From an uncultured Opitutia bacterium (lineage in GTDB: Bacteria > Verrucomicrobiota > Verrucomicrobiia > Opitutales > UBA953), in assembly GCA_937874455.1 (NCBI GenBank), contig CALNBE010000004.1, positions 1 through 5,664 of the forward strand: a stretch of 5,664 nt of DNA, written 5' to 3'. Within the stretch, counting starts at the first letter, position 1; the number at the start of each line of letters is the position of its first letter. Positions 1 through 5,664 of this stretch are shown here, one piece after another. Both the position numbers and the translations under genes were made by a program. The notes beneath the pieces were generated by a model. It was not told the origin of the DNA and ran no database searches. It saw only the letters and a list, made by a program, of their open reading frames with translations.

Positions 1-988
1 CACCACCGTCCTCGCAACCAAGCAACCGCCACGACGCCACTTGTTCTGGCGCAAAGGAAATTTCCCCGCGCGCCTGCTCCGCCACCGTGGCCCCGGTTTC
101 GCGCTCCGGACTTTTCACATTCACCGTCGCCCGCACCAGCCAGTGCCCTTCCGCCCAGGGCGCGGGCACCGCCTCCACCTCCAAACTCACTCCGGCAAGG
201 GCTGTTTCCGGCTGCACGTTGAGCAACGCGTTCACCATCCCGTCAATCCGCAGCAACGACCGCTCGGGCAGACGTCCCGTCGCCAGACTGGCCTGCAACT
301 GCGTCGCGTAGGGCGCGCCGGGACTTTCCAGGCAGAGCAACGCCATGGGCGCGTTTTTCACCGGGGAAAAGGCATTTTCCCGATGCGCCGGACTGGTACG
401 TGGCAGCTCCGCCACCAAACTGCCGAGCTGCGCGGGCGCGGAGGAATCCGCACCTCTGGGGCCCGCGCCCGGCAACCCGCCAACCGTCGCATTTTCCGTC
501 CCGCCCGTTTCCCCTGTCCGAAAATTTGGCGGAAGAAATATCCGGGTCTCTCCCGGCGCCCCACGATTTTCCTGCGCAACCAAGGGTGCGTTTTCCTCCG
601 CGCCCGTCTTTCCGCCCTGCGTCAAAAAAGCCACCGTCAACACCGCCGCCACACTGGAGCCAAACGCTGCCCAAGAAATGAGGCGCTGCCGTTTTTCCCT
701 CGCGGGTTCCTCCCGGCGAAAAGCCACCAGACCGCCGCGCGGGGCCCGGGCATTTTTCGGGCGCGCCGAGAAAACCACCGGAGTCGTCTGACGTTCCCGC
801 TCGATTTCCTCCGCGAACGCCGTCCGCAGGGATTGCTGAACAGCAGTGATCTCCGCGAACGCCGTCCGCAAAGCCGGGTCGGCCGCAATTTCCTCCGCCA
901 GCGCCCGCGCCTCCGCCGGATCGGCGATTTCCCCCGCCGCCAGCGCGGTGAGTCGCGGATCATTAACGGTCAGTTTTTCGTGTTTCAT
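1..988 (-). CDS. Anti-sigma-like membrane protein with YfbK/vWF_A domains, lacking the vWA core (partial, runs off left edge)
   Basis: The frame is open from an ATG at 988-986 to the window edge (329 codons, no stop), so the C-terminus is missing. I read it codon by codon. Residues 1-65 (DPRLTALAAGEI, DPALRTAFAEI) resemble the N-terminus of verrucomicrobial anti-sigma/vWA proteins. Residues 103-122 (LISWAAFGSSVAAVLTVAFL) form one membrane segment. A Gly/Pro/Thr-rich linker follows to about 200. Residues 204-258 (ENAFSPVKNAPMALL, GRLPERSLLRIDGMVN) match the vWF_A N-terminal domain of YfbK-like proteins, which usually reads GRLPP..AVRIEEMINYF. PAPWAEGHWLVR (275-286) matches their APCPWNPGHRLL segment. 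FAPEQVASWRLLGCE (312-326) matches FNPARVAAYRLIGYE, which normally comes after the vWA domain. The vWA domain itself, about 180 residues with DxSxS, is absent. The gene starts 18 nt after the sigma factor stop, with no SD. Inferred role: membrane regulator of that sigma factor. Confidence 0.85.
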   Translation of the reverse strand, partial: MKHEKLTVNDPRLTALAAGEIADPAEARALAEEIAADPALRTAFAEITAVQQSLRTAFAEEIERERQTTPVVFSARPKNARAPRGGLVAFRREEPAREKRQRLISWAAFGSSVAAVLTVAFLTQGGKTGAEENAPLVAQENRGAPGETRIFLPPNFRTGETGGTENATVGGLPGAGPRGADSSAPAQLGSLVAELPRTSPAHRENAFSPVKNAPMALLCLESPGAPYATQLQASLATGRLPERSLLRIDGMVNALLNVQPETALAGVSLEVEAVPAPWAEGHWLVRATVNVKSPERETGATVAEQARGEISFAPEQVASWRLLGCEDGG

Positions 989-1006
989 CGCAAAAAAAGA
1001 AAAGGG

Positions 1007-1570
1007 TTAACGAATGGCGTGCAGTCGCTGTCGCAGCGCGGCCACCGCAGTGTGCAGCAGGAAACCGACGTTGCTCACACTGAGCCCGGTGGTCTCCGCG
1101 ATTTCCTTGTAAGAAAGCCCCGCCTGAAACTTCAGGCGCAGCAACTCCTGTTGCCGTTCCGGCAAAAACGCCAACTGGTCGAGCAGGTTTCCCTCCGCGT
1201 CCTTTTGCGCGAGTGCCTCGCCGGGATGCGGCTCCGGGTCCGGCTGCCGCTCCCAGCAAAACGCCGGGTCGTTCTCCGTCTCGACCGGACTTCCCCGCCG
1301 TTTTTGCCGCCGCCAGTAATCCATCGCCTGCGAACGGCACACTTGATACAGCCAGGCGCGCAACGACTCGGGGCGGGGCGGTTTTTTCCACAGCCGCAAA
1401 AAAGCCTCCTGCACAATGTCCCGCGCCTCCTCCTCGTCCCGCACCAAACTGCGCGCATAGCACAGCAATTCCGCCTGGTGCGCCGCCATCAACGACTGCA
1501 ACGCCGCTGCGTCCATCCGGGGATTTTCCTCGTCCAAGGGCATCGCGATAGGTTGGAGGCACTGCGTCAT
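1007..1570 (-). CDS. ECF-family RNA polymerase sigma factor
   Basis: This is a 187-residue sigma-70 family protein of ECF size and layout. Region 2 spans residues 25-92 (core DIVQEAFLRLWKKP, then LRAWLYQVCRSQAMDYWRR) and would bind core polymerase and the -10 element. An acidic/proline-rich linker runs from about 93 to 125. Region 4 (128-184) contains LPERQQELLRLKF and the helix-turn-helix GLSYKEIAETTGLSVSNVGF, which would read the -35 element. The ending VGFLLHTAVAALRQRL is common in verrucomicrobial ECF factors. I chose the ATG at 1570; a GTG at 1582 and ATGs at 1543 and 1516 are possible, and no SD decides between them. The next gene, 18 nt downstream, encodes a membrane protein with an anti-sigma-like N-terminus, so the pair probably forms a sigma/anti-sigma module. 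The regulon and the exact ECF group cannot be told from the window. Confidence 0.93.
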   Translation of the reverse strand: MTQCLQPIAMPLDEENPRMDAAALQSLMAAHQAELLCYARSLVRDEEEARDIVQEAFLRLWKKPPRPESLRAWLYQVCRSQAMDYWRRQKRRGSPVETENDPAFCWERQPDPEPHPGEALAQKDAEGNLLDQLAFLPERQQELLRLKFQAGLSYKEIAETTGLSVSNVGFLLHTAVAALRQRLHAIR

Positions 1571-1650
1571 GGCTGGCAACACGTTTACTACAACGCCCGG
1601 CGGGGGATTTTCTTAGGAGAAATTTCCTCCGCGCCATTTTCCTCCGCGCC
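1571..1650 (-). promoter_or_regulatory. Leader/promoter region of the sigma factor operon with a tandem 15-bp repeat
   Basis: This is the noncoding stretch between the cysK terminator and the sigma gene start, and it must hold that operon's promoter. Two near-identical 15-bp units lie in tandem at 1621-1635 and 1636-1650 (plus-strand core TTTCCTCCGCGCC). Next to them is an AT palindrome, GAAATTTC, at about 1618-1625, which could be an operator. On the minus strand the repeat reads GGCGCGGAGGAAAATG, which looks like an SD plus start codon, but the frame it opens is not the sigma frame. No clear -35/-10 pair was found, so the promoter position is unknown. Confidence 0.35.
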
Positions 1651-1685
1651 AAAAAAACGACGCCGGAAAATCCCGGCGCCGTTTT
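1651..1685 (-). terminator. Rho-independent terminator of cysK
   Basis: On the minus strand a 10-bp stem (ACGGCGCCGG, loop GATTTT, CCGGCGTCGT; one G-T wobble) is followed at once by seven Ts. The arms lie at 1673-1682 and 1657-1666, with loop 1667-1672. It sits about 30 nt past the cysK stop codon, so it should end cysK transcription before the sigma operon. The plus strand has only four Ts after the stem, so any reverse action would be weak. Confidence 0.85.
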
Positions 1686-1713
1686 CATCCGGCAAGGCAG
1701 TGTCGAAACCCGC

Positions 1714-2676
1714 TCAGCTCGCAGTCAGCGCGGTCACTTCCAGACGAGCTTTTTCCGCCAGCACGGTCGAGACGTAGCGCTCACCGGTGTCGGTGGCGAC
1801 GGTGACGATGCGCTTGCCGGCGAACTCTGGACGCTTGGCCAGTTGCAGCGCGGCCCAGATGTTGGCACCGCTGGAAATTCCGATCAGCAGACCTTCCTTG
1901 ATCGCCACTTCCTGCGCGGTGGCGATGGCATCTTCGTTCGTCACCGGAATCACCTCGTCCAGAATCTTCGTGTTCAGATTCTTCGGAATGAAACCCGCGC
2001 CGATGCCCTGAATCTTGTGCGGGCCGGGCTTGCCGCCGGAGATCACCGGGCTGTCCGCCGGCTCAACGGCAATGGCTTTGAAATTCGCGTTGCGCGACTT
2101 CAACACCTCGCCCACGCCGCTCAACGTGCCGCCGGTGCCGACGCCCGCGACAAACGCATCCACCCGGCCTTCGGCGTCCGCCCAAATTTCCTCCGCGGTG
2201 GTCTTGCGGTGAATTTCCGGGTTGGCGGGATTTTCAAATTGCTGCGGCACAAAAGCCTTCGGACCAAGTTCCTTGGCGATTTCCTCCGCCTTGGCAATCG
2301 CCCCCGACATCCCCTTCGTCCCCGGCGTCAGCACGATTTCCGCGCCCAGCAGGCGCAGCAAAACGCGGCGCTCCAAAGACATCGTTTCCGGCATCGTCAA
2401 AACACACCGGTAGCCGCGCGCCGCCGCCACAAACGCCAGCGCAATCCCGGTGTTGCCCGAGGTCGGCTCCACGATGGTGCTTTCACCCGGTTTGATTTTT
2501 CCGTCGCGCTCCGCCGCGTCAATCAACGCCCGGCCCAACCGGTCCTTCACGCTGTGCAGCGGATTAAAAAACTCCGCCTTCACGTAAACTTCCGCGCCCA
2601 GCCCTTCGGTCAGGCGGTTCAGGCGAACCAAAGGAGTCCGGCCAATCGCTTCAGTGATATTTTGATAAGTTGCCAT
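1714..2676 (-). CDS. cysK: Cysteine synthase A (O-acetylserine sulfhydrylase)
   Basis: This 320-residue, PLP-dependent fold-type II enzyme of full length makes L-cysteine from O-acetylserine and sulfide in the cytosol. Visible motifs in order: IGRTPLVRLNRL near the N-terminus; NPLHSVKDR with the PLP Schiff-base lysine at K44; the substrate loop PTSGNTG (71-77); QQFENPANPEIH (145-156), typical of the CysK group; the phosphate-binding loop GVGTGGT (178-184); GIGAGFIP (224-231); GISSGAN with S269 at the PLP ring nitrogen; and a TDTGERYVST tail motif. All key residues are present, so it should be active. The ATG at 2676 follows an AT-rich leader without an SD. It is transcribed away from the CHASE2/cyclase gene and ends in its own terminator, so it is probably monocistronic. 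The paralogue CysM is less likely given the QFENPAN and GIGAGFIP motifs. Confidence 0.97.
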   Translation of the reverse strand: MATYQNITEAIGRTPLVRLNRLTEGLGAEVYVKAEFFNPLHSVKDRLGRALIDAAERDGKIKPGESTIVEPTSGNTGIALAFVAAARGYRCVLTMPETMSLERRVLLRLLGAEIVLTPGTKGMSGAIAKAEEIAKELGPKAFVPQQFENPANPEIHRKTTAEEIWADAEGRVDAFVAGVGTGGTLSGVGEVLKSRNANFKAIAVEPADSPVISGGKPGPHKIQGIGAGFIPKNLNTKILDEVIPVTNEDAIATAQEVAIKEGLLIGISSGANIWAALQLAKRPEFAGKRIVTVATDTGERYVSTVLAEKARLEVTALTAS

Positions 2677-2835
2677 AGTAGATGAAGTTTCTGCTTTTTG
2701 TTTTGTTATTAAGTTAAAAACTTAAGTTAAGAAAATTAATTTATCTTCCTTTGTCAAATTTAATTCCCCTTCCATGACAATTTCTCGAAAAAACCCAAGC
2801 TTGGCCTGACCGCCGATTTGCGTTTGCTCCGCCCC
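2677..2835. promoter_or_regulatory. AT-rich divergent promoter region between cysK and the CHASE2/cyclase gene
   Basis: This 159-bp noncoding stretch is strongly AT-rich between about 2690 and 2790, in sharp contrast to the GC-rich genes around it. It must carry the promoters of both divergent genes. On the minus strand a TTGACA box (2757-2752) could be a cysK -35 element, but no good -10 lies at the usual spacing. TTGTCA (2751-2756) and TGACAA (2775-2780) form an inverted pair. No convincing plus-strand promoter was identified. Confidence 0.55.
2709..2730. repeat. TTAAGTTAA direct repeat / hairpin, candidate operator
   Basis: The nonamer TTAAGTTAA occurs at 2709-2717 and again at 2722-2730, with AAAC between. 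The same bases give a perfect 7-bp inverted repeat (TTAAGTT at 2709-2715, AACTTAA at 2719-2725) around AAA. It lies about 33 nt upstream of the cysK start codon, so it could bind a regulator of cysK or of both divergent genes. AT-rich DNA produces such patterns easily, so this is only a candidate. Confidence 0.4.
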
Positions 2836-4167
2836 ATGCCCCAGCAACGAATCCGCCACACGCTCGCCTTTCTGCTGCGCCGCCATCGTCGGATATTCTT
2901 CCTGCTCCTCTGCGGTCTGGCCCTGCTCTGGCACGCCGTTTTGCTCCAATTGCCACAGGGCACCGAGAATATCGAGCTCAACTCGTTGGAAAACGCCTAC
3001 GCCCAACGCCAAACGGTCAACCAGTTGCTCGGCCACAGTACCGAGCCGGTGGAGGACATTTTGATCCTCGGCTTCGACCACACCTTTCAACCGGAGAATT
3101 ACCAGGACCTGATTTCCTCCGAACCCGCCTTGGCACTGCTCGCCAGTGGCGGCAAAGTTGAGCCCGACCACCCCATCGACTATGACCGCCGCCTCTTCGG
3201 CCTGATCCTCGACCGGCTGGCTTCCGCCGGGGCGCGGCTGGTCATTTTTGACTGGTTCTTCGAGGGACCGGGACCTTTTGGCGACGAGGGAAATCTTTTC
3301 TTCTCGGAGCAAATCCGCCGCCATTCCGACCGGGTGCTGCTCGCCAACCTGCTCCAGTTCCAGCAACGCAATAACCTGAACATCGTCACCGTCCGCGATC
3401 CCTACGAAAAGTTGCTACCCGACGAAGACGCCCTGCTAGGCTTCGTCAACGTTTGGCCCGATTCCCACGGCTGCATTTCCCGCCACGTTCCCGCCGAAAA
3501 CACCCTCGTCCTTTCCAGCCCGCAACTGGCCACCCGGCAGCTTCCGCCCGATATTTTCTCCCTCGCCAACGCCGCCGCCATGCGCCTCGGCCGCCCCGCG
3601 CCCTCCGACGGCAAATCCGAGATCATCAACTTCCTCGGACCCGGCGGCTCCTTCAACAAAATTTCCGTCCAAGATATTTTCATTCCCAGCGAATGGAAAA
3701 ATCGTTTTGCCGACGGTGCCTACTTCAAGGACAAAATCATCCTCGTCGGCCCCTATTCAGAAATCCATTACAAGGACGCCTTCCGCACTCCGGTCGGCGC
3801 GATGCTGGGCGTGGAAATCCAAGCCAACTGCCTGAACAACGCCCTGCGAGCCGTTCGCGGGCTCCGCCGCCCTCATCTGGACATTTTTCCTCTGCGGTGG
3901 CGTCTGGCTGCTCTTCTCCCTGCCCCGCCCGGGCAGCCATTTCACCGCAGCCCGGATGCTCCTACTCACCCTGCTCCTGTTCGGCAGCTGGCTTTTTCTC
4001 CGTGCCTACCTTTTCGCTTGGCACAACCTGCTTTTCCCCCGCTTCTCTTTCTTCACCGCCGTCGGTCTGGCCGTGGTGCTCCTCGCCTTGGATTTCCTCC
4101 GCGTCCACTCCGAACGCTCCTGGATCCGCCACCTGTTCGGCTCCTACCTCGCCCCGTCCGTCATTAA
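2836..4167 (+). CDS. CHASE2 sensor half of a receptor adenylate cyclase (frameshifted; reading beyond about 3853 is out of frame)
   Basis: The first 339 codons are a signal-anchor plus CHASE2 sensor. A basic N-terminus (RHTLAFLLRRHRR) precedes a membrane segment at residues 20-37 (IFFLLLCGLALLWHAVLL). The CHASE2 domain runs from about 45 to 335 and shows EDILILGFD, RLVIFDWFFE, FKDKIILVGPYSEI, RTPVGAMLGVEIQANCLN, all typical of the family. CHASE2 is thought to be an extracytoplasmic sensor; its ligand here is unknown. In this family three membrane helices and an output domain should follow GVEIQANCLNNAL. Instead this frame turns into Arg/Pro-rich sequence with no helices up to its stop at 4165-4167, while the helices appear in the +2 frame from about 3842. 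The real gene is therefore 2836-5050 with a frame change. A TTG at 2818 is an alternative start; the ATG at 2836 is preferred. Neither has an SD. Confidence 0.85.
   Translation: MPQQRIRHTLAFLLRRHRRIFFLLLCGLALLWHAVLLQLPQGTENIELNSLENAYAQRQTVNQLLGHSTEPVEDILILGFDHTFQPENYQDLISSEPALALLASGGKVEPDHPIDYDRRLFGLILDRLASAGARLVIFDWFFEGPGPFGDEGNLFFSEQIRRHSDRVLLANLLQFQQRNNLNIVTVRDPYEKLLPDEDALLGFVNVWPDSHGCISRHVPAENTLVLSSPQLATRQLPPDIFSLANAAAMRLGRPAPSDGKSEIINFLGPGGSFNKISVQDIFIPSEWKNRFADGAYFKDKIILVGPYSEIHYKDAFRTPVGAMLGVEIQANCLNNALRAVRGLRRPHLDIFPLRWRLAALLPAPPGQPFHRSPDAPTHPAPVRQLAFSPCLPFRLAQPAFPPLLFLHRRRSGRGAPRLGFPPRPLRTLLDPPPVRLLPRPVRH
3836..3865 (+). other. Frameshift site inside the CHASE2-cyclase gene
   Basis: The first frame has its last family-like residues (CLNNALRA) up to about 3853. 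The second frame, closed upstream by a TGA at 3833-3835, reads PFAGSAALIWTFFLCGG from about 3851 and continues into the membrane helices and cyclase. The switch must therefore fall between 3836 and about 3865, and amounts to one extra base (or two missing). There is no long homopolymer here and no well-known slippery heptamer or shifty stop, so a base error or a real mutation is more likely than programmed frameshifting. Confidence 0.8.
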
Positions 4168-5050
4168 AAAACTGCTCGAAAAAGAAGAGGAGCCCGAGCT
4201 GGGAGGAGAGCAATTGGTGCTCACCGGCTTCTTCAGCGATGTGCAAAATTTCTCCTTCTTTGCCGAGATGCTCCCGCCCGACAAACTGGTCACGCTGATG
4301 AATGAATACCTCGGCGAAATGTCCTCACTACTGGAGCAATACGAGGGCACCCTGGACAAGTATGTCGGCGACGGCATCGTGGCCATGTTCGGCGCGCCCC
4401 TCGCATCCTCCGACCACGCCGCCCGCGCCTGCCTCTGCGCTCTGACCATGCAACAGCAAATGGGCCAACTCCACCGGCGCTGGCTCGCCCAGCCGGCCCG
4501 CTGGCCGGAGGCAGTCGGCAGCCTCCGCATGCGCATCGGCCTCAGCACCGGCCAGGCGGTCGTCGGCAACATGGGATCTGCCCATCGATTCAACTACACC
4601 ATGATGGGCGACGCGGTCAATTTGGCCGCCCGTTGCGAAAGCGGGGCTAAGCTAATGGGCGCTTACATTCTGGTGACCCAGTCCACCGTCGAGGCCGCGC
4701 TGCCCCAAGCTCCACAACTGGTCTTCCGCGAGCTCGACCATTGGCGCATTCCCGGCAGACAAACTCCGCTGATTGTCCATGAACTTGTTGGTTGGTGCGA
4801 CACCATTTCCGACCAGACTCGCGAATGCCTCCGGCACTACCAGCAGGGTTTTCGCCTCTACCAACAACAGCGTTGGGCTGAGGCGCGGGAGCAATTTCTC
4901 ACCGCCGCCGCAAAGGAAATTTTCCAGCCAGAACGCGATCCAGGCATCACCACCAACCCATCCCTGGTCATGGCCAAACGCTGTGCCGAATGGCAAATCT
5001 CCCCTCCGCCCACCGATTGGGACGGCACCTTCGCCATCGGAAAACACTAG
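3956..5050 (+). CDS. Class III (IIIb-type) adenylate cyclase half of the CHASE2 receptor cyclase
   Basis: This half converts ATP to cAMP and would dimerise on the inner face of the membrane. The first ATG in frame is 3956, but the frame is open from 3836; upstream codons encode helix ALIWTFFLCGGVWLLF, so the true protein joins the CHASE2 half (about 737 residues in all). Numbering from 3956: helices at 1-20 and 30-48; linker IRHLFGSYLAPSVIKKLL; catalytic domain 87-278. All catalytic positions are present: metal aspartates D95 (FFSDVQNFS) and D139 (KYVGDG), purine-contacting K135, transition-state N222 and R226 (GDAVNLAAR). T215 (YTMMGD) replaces the usual Asp, as in class IIIb enzymes. The tail (290-364) has a TPR-like helix pair (HYQQGFRLYQQQRWAEAREQF) and a PPPTDWDG ending often seen in these proteins. 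The stop TAG lies 60 nt before the uvrA-like gene. Confidence 0.92.
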   Translation: MLLLTLLLFGSWLFLRAYLFAWHNLLFPRFSFFTAVGLAVVLLALDFLRVHSERSWIRHLFGSYLAPSVIKKLLEKEEEPELGGEQLVLTGFFSDVQNFSFFAEMLPPDKLVTLMNEYLGEMSSLLEQYEGTLDKYVGDGIVAMFGAPLASSDHAARACLCALTMQQQMGQLHRRWLAQPARWPEAVGSLRMRIGLSTGQAVVGNMGSAHRFNYTMMGDAVNLAARCESGAKLMGAYILVTQSTVEAALPQAPQLVFRELDHWRIPGRQTPLIVHELVGWCDTISDQTRECLRHYQQGFRLYQQQRWAEAREQFLTAAAKEIFQPERDPGITTNPSLVMAKRCAEWQISPPPTDWDGTFAIGKH

Positions 5051-5110
5051 GCATGCCGCTTCCCATTCCCCATGCTCCCGTCCGCATTCCCTAATCCGCT
5101 ATTTCCCGAC

Positions 5111-5664
5111 ATGCTCTCTCCCGGCGACATCATCATCAAGGGCGCGCGCCAGCATAATCTGCGCAACCTTTCCCTCGCATTGCCGCGGGGGAAATTCACC
5201 GTCTTCACCGGTGTCTCCGGCTCGGGCAAAACTTCGCTGGTCTTCGATACGATTTACGCCGAGGGCTGCCGCCAGTACATGGAAAGTCTCTCCGCGCGCT
5301 CCCGCCAGTGGCTGGAGCAAATGGATCGCCCGGAGGTTGACTTTATCCACGGACTCTCCCCGGTCATCGCCGTCGAGCAACGCACCACCGGCGGCGCCAA
5401 CCCGCGCAGCACCGTCGCCACCGTCACCGAAATCGCCGACTACGCCCGGCTGCTCTGGTCGCTCGCGGGAGAGCAATTTTGTCCGCGCGACGGGGGCCGC
5501 ATCGTGCGCCGTTCGCTCGACGACTGCCTGGCGGTGCTGCACGCCCGGCCGGAGGGTTCCCGCTTCATCATCCTCGCGCCCTTCATGCGCGCCCGGCCCG
5601 CAGTACTGCACGACGAGCTGCCCCGGCTGCAACTGCGCGGTTTCCAGCGCGTCCGCCTCAATGG
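5111..5664 (+). CDS. uvrA: UvrA-family excinuclease ABC subunit A, N-terminal part (runs off right edge)
   Basis: These 184 codons are the start of a UvrA-type ABC ATPase, the damage-sensing subunit of nucleotide excision repair, acting in the cytosol with UvrB. I read this frame directly; it has no stop before the edge. Visible: IIIKGARQHNLRNLSLALPRGK; Walker A GVSGSGKTS (34-42); YAEGCRQYMESLSARSRQWLEQMDRPEVDFIHGLSP (49-83); then EQRTTGGANPRSTVATVTEI (89-108), the Q-loop-adjacent UvrA signature; and FIILAPFMR with RLQLRGFQRVRLN at the insertion domain. FCPRDGG (123-129) lacks the second Cys of the frequent CPxC, but E. coli UvrA also lacks it there (CPDHD). The wording differs from textbook UvrA ([22 protein letters not shown]), so it may be a UvrA paralogue. 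The ATG at 5111 fits the family start; an in-frame ATG at 5072 would add 13 residues. Confidence 0.9.
   Translation, partial: MLSPGDIIIKGARQHNLRNLSLALPRGKFTVFTGVSGSGKTSLVFDTIYAEGCRQYMESLSARSRQWLEQMDRPEVDFIHGLSPVIAVEQRTTGGANPRSTVATVTEIADYARLLWSLAGEQFCPRDGGRIVRRSLDDCLAVLHARPEGSRFIILAPFMRARPAVLHDELPRLQLRGFQRVRLN

Noticed and set aside
963..1688. 241-codon minus-strand frame with a strong SD-ATG near 1636
   Set aside because: It overlaps the sigma factor in another frame, has low-complexity Gly/Ala/Arg sequence, and shows no domain. The SD-like pattern comes from the tandem repeat.
41..1777. 578-codon open frame on the plus strand
   Set aside because: Its translation is Arg/Pro/His-rich with no family motifs, and it lies antisense to the sigma factor and the YfbK-like gene, both of which have clear motifs. 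It is a GC-bias shadow.
1843..2685. 280-codon plus-strand frame
   Set aside because: It is antisense to cysK, with Arg/His/Gln-rich sequence and no motifs.
2722..3366. 214-codon minus-strand frame opposite the CHASE2 domain
   Set aside because: The Gly/Glu/Gln-rich sequence is what antisense of a typical coding frame gives, while the plus strand carries recognisable CHASE2 motifs.
3836..3860. Programmed +1 frameshift signal
   Set aside because: No stop codon in the first frame at the junction, no well-known slippery codon pair and no clear downstream stem were seen; a mutation or sequence error is simpler.
3453..4298. 281-codon plus-strand frame overlapping the frameshift region
   Set aside because: It is the third frame, Ser/Arg/Pro-rich without helices or motifs; it is not part of the receptor cyclase.
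5123..5500. Loss of a zinc-finger Cys (CPRD instead of CPxC) as a sign of a broken UvrA
   Set aside because: E. coli UvrA has CPDHD at the same place, so the second Cys is not required there.
5099..5632. 177-codon minus-strand frame
   Set aside because: It is antisense to the UvrA-family gene, whose Walker A and signature motifs are unmistakable.

Overview
The window is about 60% GC by eye, has almost no Shine-Dalgarno sequences in front of its starts, and packs its genes tightly. An ECF sigma factor followed by an anti-sigma/YfbK-like fusion protein, a CHASE2-adenylate cyclase, a CysK and a UvrA-family protein together suggest a Verrucomicrobiota chromosome, possibly Opitutae. That assignment is inference from gene style; no rRNA or other marker is present.

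Left part, minus strand (read right to left). cysK (1714-2676) makes cysteine synthase and ends in a strong rho-independent hairpin (1651-1685). An ECF sigma factor gene follows (1007-1570). 18 nt after it begins a gene that runs off the left edge (1-988). That product has a verrucomicrobial-style anti-sigma N-terminus, one membrane segment, and YfbK/vWF_A-type sequence outside the membrane. The sigma gene and the edge gene look like a sigma/anti-sigma operon. The edge gene is the most unusual item here: the sequence passes from the vWF_A N-terminal domain to the YfbK C-terminal signature with no von Willebrand A (MIDAS) domain between them.

Middle, 2677-2835. An AT-rich divergent promoter region separates cysK from the plus-strand genes. 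It holds a TTAAGTTAA direct repeat that can also be read as a hairpin.

Right part, plus strand. A CHASE2 sensor domain (from 2836) and a class III adenylate cyclase domain (to 5050) are plainly two halves of one membrane receptor cyclase, but they lie in different reading frames. The frame must change between 3836 and about 3865. This is a sequencing error, a real inactivating mutation, or much less likely programmed frameshifting. After 60 nt comes the N-terminal 184 codons of a UvrA-family ABC ATPase, cut by the right edge.

The genes do not form one pathway. They are a cysteine biosynthesis gene, a stress-type sigma module, a cAMP signalling receptor and a DNA repair gene. No RNA genes, CRISPR arrays, insertion sequences or tRNAs were seen.
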